Shown one piece after another: positions 9,391-19,791 of a stretch of DNA of 64,000 nucleotides. A model generated the notes under the pieces. The model was not told the DNA's origin, searched no databases, and saw only the letters and a program-made list of their open reading frames with translations. Source of the stretch: Doryteuthis pealeii. Lineage: Eukaryota > Mollusca > Cephalopoda > Myopsida > Loliginidae. The stretch is taken from positions 99,224,992 to 99,288,991 of the forward strand of contig CM042145.1 in assembly GCA_023376005.1 (NCBI GenBank), given 5' to 3'. Within the stretch, counting starts at the first letter, position 1. Every line of letters begins with the position of its first letter. Made by a program: the position numbers and the translations under genes.

Positions 9391-9515
9391 ACCTCCCATC
9401 TCACAAATCTACATTTGGAAGGTATTTTGGCTGGATACGATTTAAATCAACCGTGATTGTTTTAGTGAAATATTGGACTTTATTTAGATGTTTATATGAC
9501 AATCCACACACACAC

Positions 9516-9516
<1 letters not shown>

Positions 9517-9590
<74 letters not shown>

Positions 9591-9604
9591 GAGAGAGAGA
9601 GAGA
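9517..9604. repeat. (AT)n then (GA)n microsatellite (A1)
   Basis: Pure dinucleotide runs. This compound repeat forms the 3' end of the tRNA-like SINE at 9672-9748 when read on the minus strand. Confidence 0.9.
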
Positions 9605-9671
9605 GTCATCCACATACAGTGCTGTTTCGCTGTATCACAGCTCTTCAGTGTGGCTAGAATTTTCAGGCTGC

Positions 9672-9748
9672 CTCAGGTCGGGATCGAAACACTACCGATT
9701 TTTTCTGTGAGAATCTCTACCAACTGGGTCATAAGCGCAACCCACTTT
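9672..9748 (-). repeat. tRNA-like SINE head (A1)
   Basis: Minus strand: TTATGACCCAGTTGGTAGAG as box A and TGTTTCGATCCCGACC as box B, spaced as in a tRNA. A short body with GAAGAGCTGTGATACAGC follows, then (CT)n/(AT)n. A tRNA-derived SINE is likely. Confidence 0.6.
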
Positions 9749-9961
9749 AAGGAAGGGAATTTACTGATATAAACGTAAACATACATACAGACTACTAAGA
9801 GAGCTCTATCAGTTTTAAGGATAACTTATATATATATATTTGGGAGAATATGTGCTTATTTGAAGTCGAACCTAATTTTGAAAGTTAATTAATTAATAAT
9901 TAATTAATTAGGCGGGATTACCTATTTAAATGTAAGGCTAAACAAATCGAGAAAAATCAAT

Positions 9962-10003
9962 CTCTGTATGTACATTTCGGCCTATTAGGCCTCATCAGCA
10001 GAG
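9962..10003 (-). ncRNA. Hammerhead ribozyme motif HHR-1 (A1)
   Basis: On the minus strand, in order: stem I strand CTCTG, core CTGATGA, stem II GGCCT-AAT-AGGCC (5 bp, 3-nt loop), core GAAA, a minimal stem III closing a GTAC loop and ending at the cleavage triplet ATA, then stem I strand CAGAG (5 bp with CTCTG). All invariant core positions are present in 42 nt. Small hammerheads with very short stem III are known in Penelope-like elements and retrozymes. Activity is predicted, not shown. Confidence 0.8.
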
Positions 10004-10020
10004 CTATAGATACGAAGACC

Positions 10021-10082
10021 GCCCCGTGTGCGATTCGAAACCTGACTGTCAAGCTGACAGGCAAGCATCTTACCTCCACACC
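10021..10082 (-). other. tRNA-like pol III head upstream of HHR-1 (A1)
   Basis: Minus strand begins GGTGTGGAGGTAAGATGC (box A-like) and contains CAGGTTTCGAATCGCAC (box B-like) at tRNA spacing, ending ~18 nt before the hammerhead stem I. It could drive pol III transcription through the ribozyme. Confidence 0.5.
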
Positions 10083-10247
10083 AATAGGCCGAAATGTACA
10101 TACAGAGATTGATTTTTCTCGATTTGTTTAGCCTTACTTATTAATTGATTAACTTTCAAAATTAGGTTCGACTTCAAATAAGCACATATTCTCCCAAATA
10201 TTGTCGGCTGAAAATAGCCATATCACAAACATCGTGTGTTTGTTACT

Positions 10248-10250
<3 letters not shown>

Positions 10251-10287
<37 letters not shown>

Positions 10288-10298
10288 TAATATATATT

Positions 10299-10345
<47 letters not shown>
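10251..10345. repeat. (AT)n then (GT)n microsatellite (A1)
   Basis: Dinucleotide runs between the fold-back element and the Tc1 element. Haplotype 2 (56226-56278) is shorter. Confidence 0.9.
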
Positions 10346-10346
<1 letters not shown>

Positions 10347-10584
10347 TTTGTAAGCCCAATTCTTGTGAAATTTTTACTAAATGTACATAACTGGCTGTTC
10401 AGTTTGTGCTTTACCTCTGCAGATTATTTGCAATGACACGGAATGAGTTATGATTAATTTAAGTTTCGCAATCGTCCGAAATTAAGGAGCAATCTCGAAA
10501 TATGTGAAATAACGCACATAATCGAATTTATGATAAGAGAGATTAAGATAAAGATTGTTTATCGTCACTAAATCATTTTCCAGA

Positions 10585-11458
10585 ATGACGAACCGACTAA
10601 TAGTTGATAAGACTCTAAGAGCTGATGTTGTCCAACTGCGAAAGGAAAATCACACAATTAACCAAATCGCTGAACAGGTGACGAGTTCCTAAAGCGTTGT
10701 GAGCCAAATTCTGAAACTGTACGAAAACAAATGGTCATATAAACTATCCAAACAAGGTGTGTAGTCCAAAGAAAACAATGGTCAGAGAGAAAACAGGATC
10801 ATTCAACGCCAGCAACGTGTTTTAGAACTGCGGCAGACATTCCACGACAAATTTCAATGACATTAATGTTGCTCGACAAACTGTGGCTGGACACATATAA
10901 GAATAAGGCTTTATGCAAGTTCTCCACAGAAAGAAGAAATAATGAAAAGCAAACAAGGCAACAAGACTGGAATTTGCAAACAACCATGTATTGGGTTCAG
11001 AAGAACAATGGTCCAGCGGATTTTTCAAATGATGAAAGTTATATAATTTATTTGGTTCTGGTGGAAAACAATATGTAAGATCATGATTTGGCGAAAGACT
11101 GAGTTCAAATTGCATTAAAAAAGATAGTCAAATATAGTAGAGGCAGCATGATGGTTTTCGGCATGTTTTCAAGTCTAGGCACGTTATATCTCGTACGCTT
11201 ATATAATATAGTTAATGGTGCTATGTACAAAGATTTGCTAGGTGAGCATGTGTGCCGATTCTTACAAAATTCTGGTTCATGCAAGATAATGCTCTCTGTC
11301 ATAAGGCAAAGCAGGTTATTGCTGATCTGAAACGACCAAGGAATAAATGTTATGGATTGGCCAGCTCAAAGTCCTGACGTGAATCCCATAAAAACTTATG
11401 GAAGACTTTAGGAAAAAATGTCATGGCTGGGAATCTATCAAATATCGAAGATCTATAG
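10585..11458 (+). pseudogene. Tc1-family transposase pseudogene (A1)
   Basis: The N-terminus opens at ATG 10585 with a paired-like helix-turn-helix (KTLRADVVQLRKENHTINQI). In this haplotype it stops at TAA 10690 where haplotype 2 has AAA. The catalytic half reappears in other frames: FSNDES holds the first Asp, then VKYSRGSMMVFGMFSSLG. In C, MQDNALCH and NPIENLW supply the second Asp and the Glu. Several frameshifts and stops make it non-functional. Family recognition is firm. Confidence 0.85.
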
Positions 11459-11474
11459 GGAAAATGCCCGCCGG

Positions 11475-11829
11475 ATGGATGATGGACGAATCCCGAAAGA
11501 CATCCTCTATGCAGAGCTTTCGTCTGGCAAGAGATAGATTGGTCGCCTCCAGCTGCGTTTTAAGGATGTCTGCAAGAATGATCTCAGGTGCTTTAGCATG
11601 ACCCCTTCCAACTGGGAAAATTTGGCTCAGGCTCTCAGTAGTGGACTGTTCATGTCTGAAGTCACCCTGGCGCAAAGCCAAGAGGTCTAGAAGAAAGTGG
11701 CAGCAATAAAGCACCGGCACATCAACATCTTCAGGGACAGCCTTCACATGCGACATCTGTGGTCGAGAATGTTTTTCGAACATTGGATGCTGTAACTTCA
11801 GGGACACAAGAACTACAATAACTATATAG
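11475..11829 (+). pseudogene. LINE ORF2 C-terminal fragment inside the Tc1 element (A1)
   Basis: Encodes DDGRIPKDILYAEL, a SGKRQIGR-type stretch, RFKDVCKNDLRCF and a terminal TCDICGR zinc-knuckle-like motif, the tail of many animal LINE reverse transcriptases. An 8-bp deletion near 11676 relative to C shifts the frame. The second half of the C2H2-like finger has lost its histidines in both haplotypes. It begins 16 bp after the transposase stop and ends before the right TIR. Confidence 0.8.
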
Positions 11830-12163
11830 TCTTCCGAGACTGCAATGCCAATGATGGGAAAAATTACAGGAGTAATGAACTAAATTTACAGTTGACGAAT
11901 TTCGAAATTTAGTAAAATCCTGTGGATGCCGATGAGTAGCAGTGATTCAAACCAATGGTCTTAGCATATTGATAAGATATTTTGCATTTTGTTGTCCAAT
12001 TAATTTTTATGAAAACAAATTGTTTTGTTCCTTAATTTTGGACATTTAATATTTGAATAAAAAATTAAATGAATCATAGTTCTCTCCGTATCATTCCAAA
12101 TAACCTGTAGATTTAAAACACAATTGAAGTGCCAGTTATCTACATTTAGTTAACATTTCAGAA

Positions 12164-12792
12164 AAATATGTATTAAGCACTTTTCAATATTTGTTATTGT
12201 TGTGAGGTTTTAAGAGGTCAAATAAGAACAAAACGACGGGTAACAAATGTAGGAAAATGTATTAACAAAAAGTAGACAAATACAATACAGAGAAGTGGGA
12301 ATTGCGTCCGACAAATAGAACTGTGAGCTGACATGTATTGGCTTACTCTCAAGCCACAATTGTCCCAGTTACTTATAGTAACCCTTTTTGCATTCCATTA
12401 GTCTTATAAGGTGTATTACCTATAACAGTTATCACGACTCATTCAGCTTCTCATTCTAATTTTCTGATAGTCAAAATTGTGACTCGTTCATTTTTTTCTT
12501 TTTTTTGTTCCGTTGAGTTTTCCCTAAACTTCTAAAGATTATACTCAAACATACACACACACATATATACACACACAGAGATGTATATATATAATATATA
12601 TAATAATAATTATATATATATATATATATATAATATTGTTGACATGATATGATTTCACTATAAAGTAAAGAGGAAATCCATTGTTGTGACAGTACGTGCA
12701 TTATTTAACGTTTTTCATGATGCTTTTTATGAAAAAAACACAAATGAGAGACACACACGTTTTTTGTAAGTACTTACTGAAAGTTAGCGTTC

Positions 12793-12839
<47 letters not shown>

Positions 12840-13049
12840 TTGTGTCCGAAGATACCATTGTAGAAGCTTTGGGATTGTTATGTTAACAGAATTATGTTAT
12901 ATTATTAATTTGATTTTTGATATTTAACGAGATATCTCTAAAAAAATGATATCTGTCTTAGACAAGATATAATAGAAGTTTCCAAATGTTGGTTGGTCTA
13001 CATAAAACTAAATAACAGATGGATAATCACTCGACACTAAGCCATAGAC
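12164..13049. other. AT-rich interval, haplotype-diagnostic indel, no gene
   Basis: Contains a ~40 bp stretch at 12192-12235 that A2 shares and B and C lack, then AT and CA microsatellites at 12548-12632 and 12799-12837. No gene or SINE recognised. Confidence 0.6.
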
Positions 13050-13225
13050 ACACACATATATTATATATGTATATATGTGTGTGTGTGTGTGAAACGTATA
13101 TATATATAATAATATACGTATATACGAAAATATAAATATATATGTAATATATATATATGTGCATGTATTAAGTATAATATATATATATATATATATATAT
13201 AGTATATATATATATATATATATAT
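13050..13225. repeat. (AT)n/(GT)n-rich microsatellite block (A1)
   Basis: Interrupted AT, GTAT and GT runs directly upstream of HHR-2. The region differs strongly in haplotype 2, where one long AT run (58938-59002) replaces most of it. Confidence 0.85.
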
Positions 13226-13257
13226 AAACCCGGCCAGGGGTAGCTGTTAAGGTATAA

Positions 13258-13299
13258 CCGCACTGATGAGAGGTGATACCTCGAAACACGTGTCTGTGG
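13258..13299 (+). ncRNA. Hammerhead ribozyme motif HHR-2 (A1)
   Basis: In order: stem I strand CCGCA, core CTGATGA, stem II GAGGT-GAT-ACCTC (5 bp), core GAAA, C, loop ACGT, G, cleavage triplet GTC, stem I strand TGTGG (5 bp including one G-U). Total 42 nt, the same layout as HHR-1 with unrelated stem sequences, so the two are independent matches to the fold. A2 carries the same motif with indel noise; haplotype 2 lacks the 5' half. Confidence 0.75.
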
Positions 13300-13303
13300 A
13301 TTA

Positions 13304-13336
<33 letters not shown>

Positions 13337-13341
<5 letters not shown>

Positions 13342-13940
13342 ACAATTAAAACGGATGTTGTTACGTGTTATTTATTATCTAAGTATACAGCATTGAAACT
13401 CTGTAACCAAGAATTAACTAATGTACTCAGATATCATCATTCTGGGCTGAATTATATAATGTGTCATTTTTGACGGGTAGTTAATGAAATTATATAAGTG
13501 AATACAAAAAGGTCAAGGGAGATAACTAATTCTATTTCTTTATCTTGCCTCTTCTCGCACCTGTTTGATTTTTTTCTTGACTATTTCCCAAGATTCGTAA
13601 ACGTTGTTTAGGATTTAATACGTGTCATATTGATTTCCCTTGACTTTGCCAAATCTATAGGAGAACAGACGTATTCAGGTTGTTTTACTTTGCTGCATCG
13701 TCTTACGCTCGGTGTGTAATAGTTTATAGCCGTAGGAAATGAACACAGCGAAGTGAGTTCAAATCCTAAACGAGGCTGTTTTATTTTTATTCATTTATTT
13801 ATTTTATTTTTTTTTTTTTTTTTTTTGATTAGACATATATTTTGTGGGCAAACTTTAGTTACAGAGTCTCAATGCTGTGGTGTTTGATAATAAATGATAT
13901 CTAATAATATCCGTTTTCAATGTATCATGTTCCACTAGAA
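13337..13940. repeat. Inverted ~75 bp repeats around a tRNA-like SINE (A1)
   Basis: 13337-13412 (ACAATTAAAACGGATGTT ... CAGCATTGAAACTCTGTAAC) is mirrored at 13853-13935 (TTACAGAGTCTCAATGCTG ... ATCCGTTTTCAATGTATCAT). A third, direct relative lies at 15597-15690. It may be a fold-back element of ~600 bp or two insertions of one repeat. Confidence 0.5.
13709..13778 (+). repeat. tRNA-like SINE head, family GAGTTCAAATCC (A1 copy 1)
   Basis: TGTGTAATAGTTTATAGCCG as box A and GAGTTCAAATCCTAAAC as box B, with GGAAATGAACACAGCG between. Related to the head at 14514. The following (T)n/(ATTT)n stretch suggests a truncated copy. Confidence 0.5.
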
Positions 13941-14139
13941 ATGATAAAATTCTAATATCTTTGGTTTAGATCAGAGTTTCCCAGCATGAGGCGTACTCCC
14001 AACAGGGATTGATTTTTTTGCGGGGGGGGGGGGCAATTGAGACTAACGATTTTTATTATTTTTAGTCTTTTTTTGTTTATTTCATTTTTACTTTTTATAA
14101 GATGGCTTGTTCTCTTTTGAAGTTTGTTTTAACCAAGTC

Positions 14140-14372
14140 GGGGTGGCCTAAAGTCGGTATCAGCCAATCAGCGAGGAAGTCTATCCCTTTTCACTAGCGC
14201 TATAACCAAGAAGATTGTTTTTGCGTCTGAAGTGGAGCGCCACACCTATCATCAGCTCCTTACTTTACGCACAGATCCTGTGCTACTCATACACTGAGTT
14301 GGCGAGAGCCGGTATCGAACTAGAACCTTGTGGTTTCTAGCCGAACGCTCTACCGACTGGGTACCCGGCCCT
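14140..14372 (-). repeat. tRNA-derived SINE, GCCGGG head (A1)
   Basis: The minus-strand head (14300-14372) matches the tRNA-like sequence at 3346-3416. It is followed by a ~150 bp body including CACAGGATCTGTGCGTAAAG, GGTGTGGCGCTCCACTTC and a CAATCAGCG block. The body is not present at 3346, so the head family has at least two body types. Confidence 0.6.
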
Positions 14373-14513
14373 ATGAATTATATATTACCAGGATTTTAGA
14401 GGGGCATAGCATAAAAGGTTAGAAATCCCTATGTTAGATGAAAATTAACTTTTATAAAAAAAAAATTTTGAGCTTATTATTTATGGTGATGATGAGGATT
14501 TAGTATATAATAG

Positions 14514-14780
14514 GAGGCGCCAGTTGTGTAATGTTATCGTCGTATGAAATGGACACGGTGACCTGAGTTCAAATCCTGGTGAGGATGTTTGCATTTTCCA
14601 TGGCGTTTAATAACCTTGGGAAAGGTATGCATCAATTATTTTCCCTCAGGCTATGGGTAAGATAGTTGGGAAAACTGGGCTCTTTAACCTTAGTAGGGCA
14701 ATCGGTCTAGGAGAAGGAAAGCTCTGAATTCAAACCTGTTAAACTCCGCTTAAAAAGTGACCTTGTGTCACATGCTGCTT
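14514..14780 (+). repeat. tRNA-derived SINE, GAGTTCAAATCC head (A1 copy 2)
   Basis: Head GGCGCCAGTTGTGTAATG through GAGTTCAAATCCTGGTGAGG (box A and box B at tRNA spacing). Body with CCTTGGGAAAGGTATGCATC and a TCGGTCTAGGAGAAGGAAAG block, then TGACCTTGTGTCACATGC. Longer and better preserved than 13709-13778. Confidence 0.65.
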
Positions 14781-15384
14781 GTCCGGAGGTGTTGGGTAAA
14801 TTACATATATCGTCTTACTTCCCTGACTAGAAAACCCAATTATTTTATAATTAATGTTGAACAAGTAAGATTCTTATATGAGTTCGATCTTCACTTGACG
14901 CTCCACGAATTTGATCTTATAGAAAAGTTGACCACCAAATATCTACGTTCAGAACCGGTATGTACTACCCTCGACCGCTCGGAAACATGGTTGGATATAT
15001 TTGTTTATAAATACCGCATTATGAAAATTGACATATAGTTGAGTGAGGTTTCAAATATCTTATACGAAGGCTACTTTATGAAAATTGACATGCAGTAGAT
15101 TCGGATGTCTGCGTCATCAACTATTCGTTTAAATCAAAGTAGTAGAGCATATATTTTGTTGAGAATATTTCATATTTGTATAAAAATGTTTTACTGAAGG
15201 ATTAGACATCTACTGTAAGATAATAAACACTACCCTGTCGGCGGAGCTTAGAATATCCTTATGAAGGCTTCAAAATTACAAATTATATAATTCAGCCCAG
15301 AATGATGATACCAGAATAATGATATCTGTGTGCTTTGTCAAGGGTCAAACATGAATGCCTAGCTGGCAAAATAAGTATATTCCT

Positions 15385-15387
15385 ATA

Positions 15388-15418
<31 letters not shown>

Positions 15419-15504
15419 TTATATATATATATATAAGTACATTCTTTATTATATATATAACCTCATGAATATAATATATATATATATATGTGTGTGTGTG
15501 AGTG

Positions 15505-15544
<40 letters not shown>

Positions 15545-15545
15545 T
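15385..15545. repeat. AT and GT microsatellites (A1)
   Basis: Three AT runs and one GT run. Haplotype 2 has a ~180 bp extra sequence here (61257-61435). Confidence 0.85.
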
Positions 15546-15861
15546 TTGTATATTCATGAGGTTTTATTGATGGTTACACATGCGTTGCAATTTAATTTTT
15601 TGGTTACAGATTTTTCTGACTGTAGACTTTGGTAACAAATAATACATAAGAACATCCGTTTTAATTGTATTATGTTCCACTATACTGTTTTTTTTAATCC
15701 CTGGTACCTTTAGTTCAGAAGAAAATTGAATTTTATTTTTCTAAAACTGTTGAGAGCGTGTTTTTTTTATGTTTGACGGTAGGTGTGGAGCTCCACTCAG
15801 CAAAAAAAATAAAAATAATCTCACTATTCTAGGGCAGCGAAAAGAGGATAGAGTAACTCAC

Positions 15862-15945
15862 TGTTCGGCTGATACAGAAAGTAGGCCGACAACTTAATAT
15901 TATATTATCTGTTACAAATATAGGGCAGTTGTGTGGTGTCACTTG
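15862..15945. other. Fold point (asymmetric hairpin loop) between A1 and A2
   Basis: Sequence up to about 15935 follows arm C as far as 61933 (a GGGCAGTTGTGTG stretch), then jumps to the reverse complement of about 15860. The loop is roughly 80 nt and is not itself symmetric. Arm C reads straight through the same point into single-copy DNA, so the turn-back is absent from the other haplotype. Confidence 0.8.
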
Positions 15946-16244
15946 CTATCCTCTTTTGCGGCTAGCCCTAGAATAGTGAGATATATTTTTATTTTTTTGC
16001 TGAGGTGGAGCTCACACCTAGCCGTCAATAAAAAAACACGCTCTCAACAGTTTTTTAGAAAAAATAAAATTCAATGTTTCTTCTGACTAAGGTCCGGGAG
16101 AAAAAACGTAATATGTGGAACATAATACAATTAAAACTGGATGTTCTTATGTATTATTGTTACCAAAGTCTACAGTCAGAAAAATCTGTAACCAAAAATT
16201 AAATTGCAACGCATGTGGTAACAGTCAATAAAACGCTCATGATA

Positions 16245-16286
<42 letters not shown>

Positions 16287-17039
16287 ACTCCACTCACACA
16301 CCACACATATATAGTATATAGTATATATTCATGAGGTTTTTATATTATTATATACAAAATGTACTTATATATATATATAGTATATATATATATATATATA
16401 TATATAGTATATTAGGAATATATACTTATTTTGTGCGCAGCTAGGCATTCATGTTTGACACCTTGACAAAGCGCACAACAGATATCATGTAATGTCCTGG
16501 TATCATCATTCCTGGGCTGAATTATATAATTGTAATTTTTGAAGCCTTCATAAGGAATATTCTAGCTCCGCCGACAGGGTAGTGTTTTATTATGCTTACA
16601 GTAGACTTGTCCTAATCCTTCAGTAAAAACATTTTTATAGGCAAATATGAAATATTCTCAACAAATATATGCTCTACTACTTTGATTTAAACGAAATAGG
16701 TTGATGACGCAGACATCCGAATCTTACTGCATGTCAATTTTCATAAATAGTAGCCTTCGTATAAGATATTGAAAGCCCTCAACTATAGTGTCAATTTCAT
16801 AATTGGCGGTATTTTAAACAAATATATCCTAACCATGTTTCCGAGCGGTCGAGGGTAGTAGCATACCGGTTTCTGGACGAGATATTTGTGGTGCAAACTT
16901 TTCTATAAGATCAAATCGTGGAGCGTCAAGTGAAGATCGAACTCATATAAGGAATCTTACTTGGTTCAACCATTATTATATCAATTGGGTTTTGCTAGTC
17001 AGGGAAGTAAGACGATATATGTGATTTATACCCAACACC

Positions 17040-17325
17040 TCGGACAAGCAGATGTGAGCACAAGGTCGACTTTTTTAAGCGAGTTACAGGTTTGAATTCA
17101 AGAGCTTTCCCTTCTCCTAGACGGATTGCCCTACTAAGGTTAAAGAGGCGCAGTTTTTCCCAACTGATCTTACCATAGCCTGAGGGAAAATAATTGTGGA
17201 TGCAATACCTTTCCCAAGGTTATTACGCCATGGAAAATGCGCAAACATCCTCACCCAGTGAGTTTGAACTCAGGTCACCGTGTCCATTTCATACGACGAT
17301 AACCATTACACAACTGGCGCCTCCT
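17040..17325 (-). repeat. tRNA-derived SINE, GAGTTCAAATCC head (A2 duplicate)
   Basis: Noisy reverse copy of 14514-14780; box B reads TGAGTTTGAACTCAGG on the plus strand. Confidence 0.55.
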
Positions 17326-17482
17326 AGTTTATTGACTAAAAATCCTCATCATGCACCCATAGAATAATAAGCTCAAAATTTTTTTTTAATAAAAGTTAAT
17401 TTTCATCTAACATAGGGGATTGTTCTCTAACGCTTTTTTATGCTTGCCCTTCTAAAATCCTTGGTAATGATATAATTCATAG

Positions 17483-17720
17483 GGCCCGGGTTTAACCTCA
17501 AGGAGTCGTAGAGCGTTCGGCTAGAAAAACACAAGGTTCCTAGTTCGATACGTCCGCCAACTCAGTGTATGAGTACACAGGGATCTGTGCGGTAAAGTAG
17601 GAGCTGAGTGATAGGTGTGGCGCGTCACTTGTCGAGACAGCAAAAACAATCTGTCTTGGTTATTAGCGCTGAGTGAAAAGGGGATAGACTTCCTCGCTGA
17701 TGTTGGCTGGATACCGACTT
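17483..17720 (+). repeat. tRNA-derived SINE, GCCGGG head (A2 duplicate)
   Basis: Noisy reverse copy of 14140-14372. Confidence 0.55.
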
Positions 17721-18570
17721 TAGGCACCCGACTTTGGGGTTTGAAACAAACTTACAAAAAAAGAACAAGCGCATCTGTATAAAAGTAATAATGAAAATAA
17801 AACAGAAGACATAAATATATATAAAATCGTTAGTCTCGGTGTTGCCCCCCCCCCGCAAAAAAATCAATCCCTGTTGGGAGTACGCCTCATGCTGGGAAAC
17901 TCTGATCTTAAAGCCAAAGATATTAGAAGTTTTTATCATTTCTAGTGGAACATGATAACATTGGAGAGCCGGGAGTGTATGTTAGGATATCAATTTATCT
18001 GATCAACACCACAGCATTGAGACTCTGTAACTATAAGTTTGCCGCACAAATAATATGGTTAATCAAAAAAAAAAAAAAAAAAATAAATAAATAAATGAAT
18101 AAAAATAAAACAGCTCGTTTCGGATTTGAACTCACTTTCGCTGTGTTCATTTCCTACCGCTATAAACTATTGACAGCACCGAGCGTAAGACGATGCAGGC
18201 AAAGTAAAACAAGCGCTGAATACGTCTGTTCTCCTATAGAATTTGGCAAAGTCAAGGGAAAATCATATGACACGTATTTAAATCCCTAAACAACGTTTAC
18301 GAATCTTGGAATAGTCAAGAAAAAGAATCAAACAGGTTGGCGAGAAGAGGCAAGAATAAGAAAGAATTAGTTATCTGCCCTTGAGCGCTTTTTGTTTATT
18401 CACTTATATAATTTCATTAACTACCGCGTCAAAATGACACAGTTATATTATTCAGGCCCAGAATTGATGATATCTGAAGTACATTAAGTTAAGTTCTTGG
18501 TTACCAGAGTTTCAATGCTGTATAACTAGATAATAAATAACACGTAACAAACATGCCGTTTGTAATTGTA

Positions 18571-18608
<38 letters not shown>

Positions 18609-18611
18609 TAA

Positions 18612-18652
18612 TCCACAGACCACGTGTTCGAGTATCACCTTCATCAGTGCGG
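18612..18652 (-). ncRNA. HHR-2 copy corrupted by indels (A2 duplicate)
   Basis: Reverse copy of 13258-13299. Minus strand keeps GCACTGATGAAGGTGATA and the 3' stem I strand, but single-base losses break stem II and the GAAA core. It confirms that haplotype 1 carries the full-length motif. Confidence 0.55.
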
Positions 18653-19791
18653 TTATACTTACAGGTTTTTTTGCTACCCTGGCCGGGTTTATATAGTATA
18701 TTGATTATATAATATATATATATATATATAGTATATATATATATATCTGTGTAAATACAGGTGCACATAATATATATATTACAATATATAATTTATATTT
18801 TCGTATATACGTATATTATTATATATATATACGTTTCACACACACAACACACATATATACATATATAATATATGTGTTGTGTCTATGGCTTAGTGGTCGG
18901 TGATTATCCATCTGTTATTTAGTGTTATGTAGAGCCAACCAACATTTGAAACTTCTATTATATGCTTTCTAAGACAGATATCATTTTTTTAGAGATATCT
19001 CGTTAATATCAAAAATCAAATAATATATAACATAATTCTGTTAACATACCAATCCCAAAGCTTCTACAATGGTATCTTTCGGACACAAGTATATGTATAT
19101 ATATATATATATATATAATATATATATACTAGTATATGAAATGAACGCTAACTTTCAGTAAGTACTTACAAAAACGTGTGTGTCTATCATTGTGTGTTTT
19201 TCTTCAAAATAAAAAGGCATCATGAAAAGTTAAATAATGCCAACGTAACTGTCACAACAATGGGATTTCCTCTTTACTTTGATAGTGAATGCATATCATG
19301 TCCAACAATATATATATATATATATTATATAGTATTAGCTATATAATATATATAGTTATAGTGAGGTACAATCTCTGTGTGTGTATATAGGTGTGTGTGT
19401 GTAATGTTTGAGTATAATCTTTAGAGTTTAGGGAACTCAACGGAACAAAAAAAAGAAAAAAATGAACGGTCACAATTTTGACTATCAGAAAATTAGAATG
19501 AAGAAAGCTGAATGAGTCGTGTAACTGTTATAGGTAATACACCTTATAAGACTAATGGAAATGCAAAAAGGGTTACTATAAGTAACTGGGACAATTGTGG
19601 CTTGAGAGTAAGCCAATACATGTCAGCTCACAGTTCTATTTGGTCGACGCAATTCCCACTTCTCTGTATTGTATTTTGTCTACTTTTTGTTAATACATTT
19701 TCCTACATTGTTTAACCCGTGTTTGTTCTTATTTGACCTCTAAAACCTCACAACAATAACAAATATTGAAAAGTGCTTAAATAACATATTT

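Larger units (their letters stand above)
9839..10199. mobile_element. Fold-back element carrying a tRNA-like head and a hammerhead ribozyme (A1)
   Basis: Arms of ~130 bp run from TTTGGGAGAATATGTGC inward to the hammerhead sequence, and are mirrored by GCACATATTCTCCCAAA at the right. Between them lies a single minus-strand tRNA-like head (10021-10082). Both flanks are AT-rich microsatellite or an ATTGTCGGCTGAAAATAGC block that also follows the short relative at 63012-63157. No protein coding. Haplotype 2 lacks ~20 bp of the left arm. Confidence 0.78.
10362..12163 (+). mobile_element. Tc1-type DNA transposon with long TIRs and trapped LINE fragment (A1)
   Basis: The left end (10362-10500) and right end (about 12020-12163) are imperfect inverted repeats of roughly 130 bp: ACTAAATGTACATAACTGGC at left against ACTAAATGTAGATAACTGGC in reverse at right, continuing through ATTATTTGNAATGA and CGTCCGAAATTAAGGA-type blocks. 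Inside are a broken transposase (10585-11458) and a LINE fragment (11475-11829). At 1.8 kb it is typical for Tc1 with long TIRs, but it is non-autonomous. Confidence 0.85.
1..15935 (+). repeat. Arm A1: forward copy of the ~16 kb unit, haplotype 1
   Basis: The same sequence recurs in reverse at 24001-40582 and forward at 45814-61935, and its distal half recurs in reverse at 15945-23900. Position 1 corresponds to 45814 and to 40582. A1 differs from B and C by substitutions and by larger indels shared only with A2, so I treat it as haplotype 1. It reads cleanly, with few of the single-base indels that fill A2. Its start at position 1 is simply the window edge. Confidence 0.9.

Noticed and set aside
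14757..15038. 93-codon open frame also open at 60532-60813
   Set aside because: It starts inside a tRNA-derived SINE and runs into adjacent repeat-like sequence. Conservation between A1 and C reflects allelic identity, not selection.
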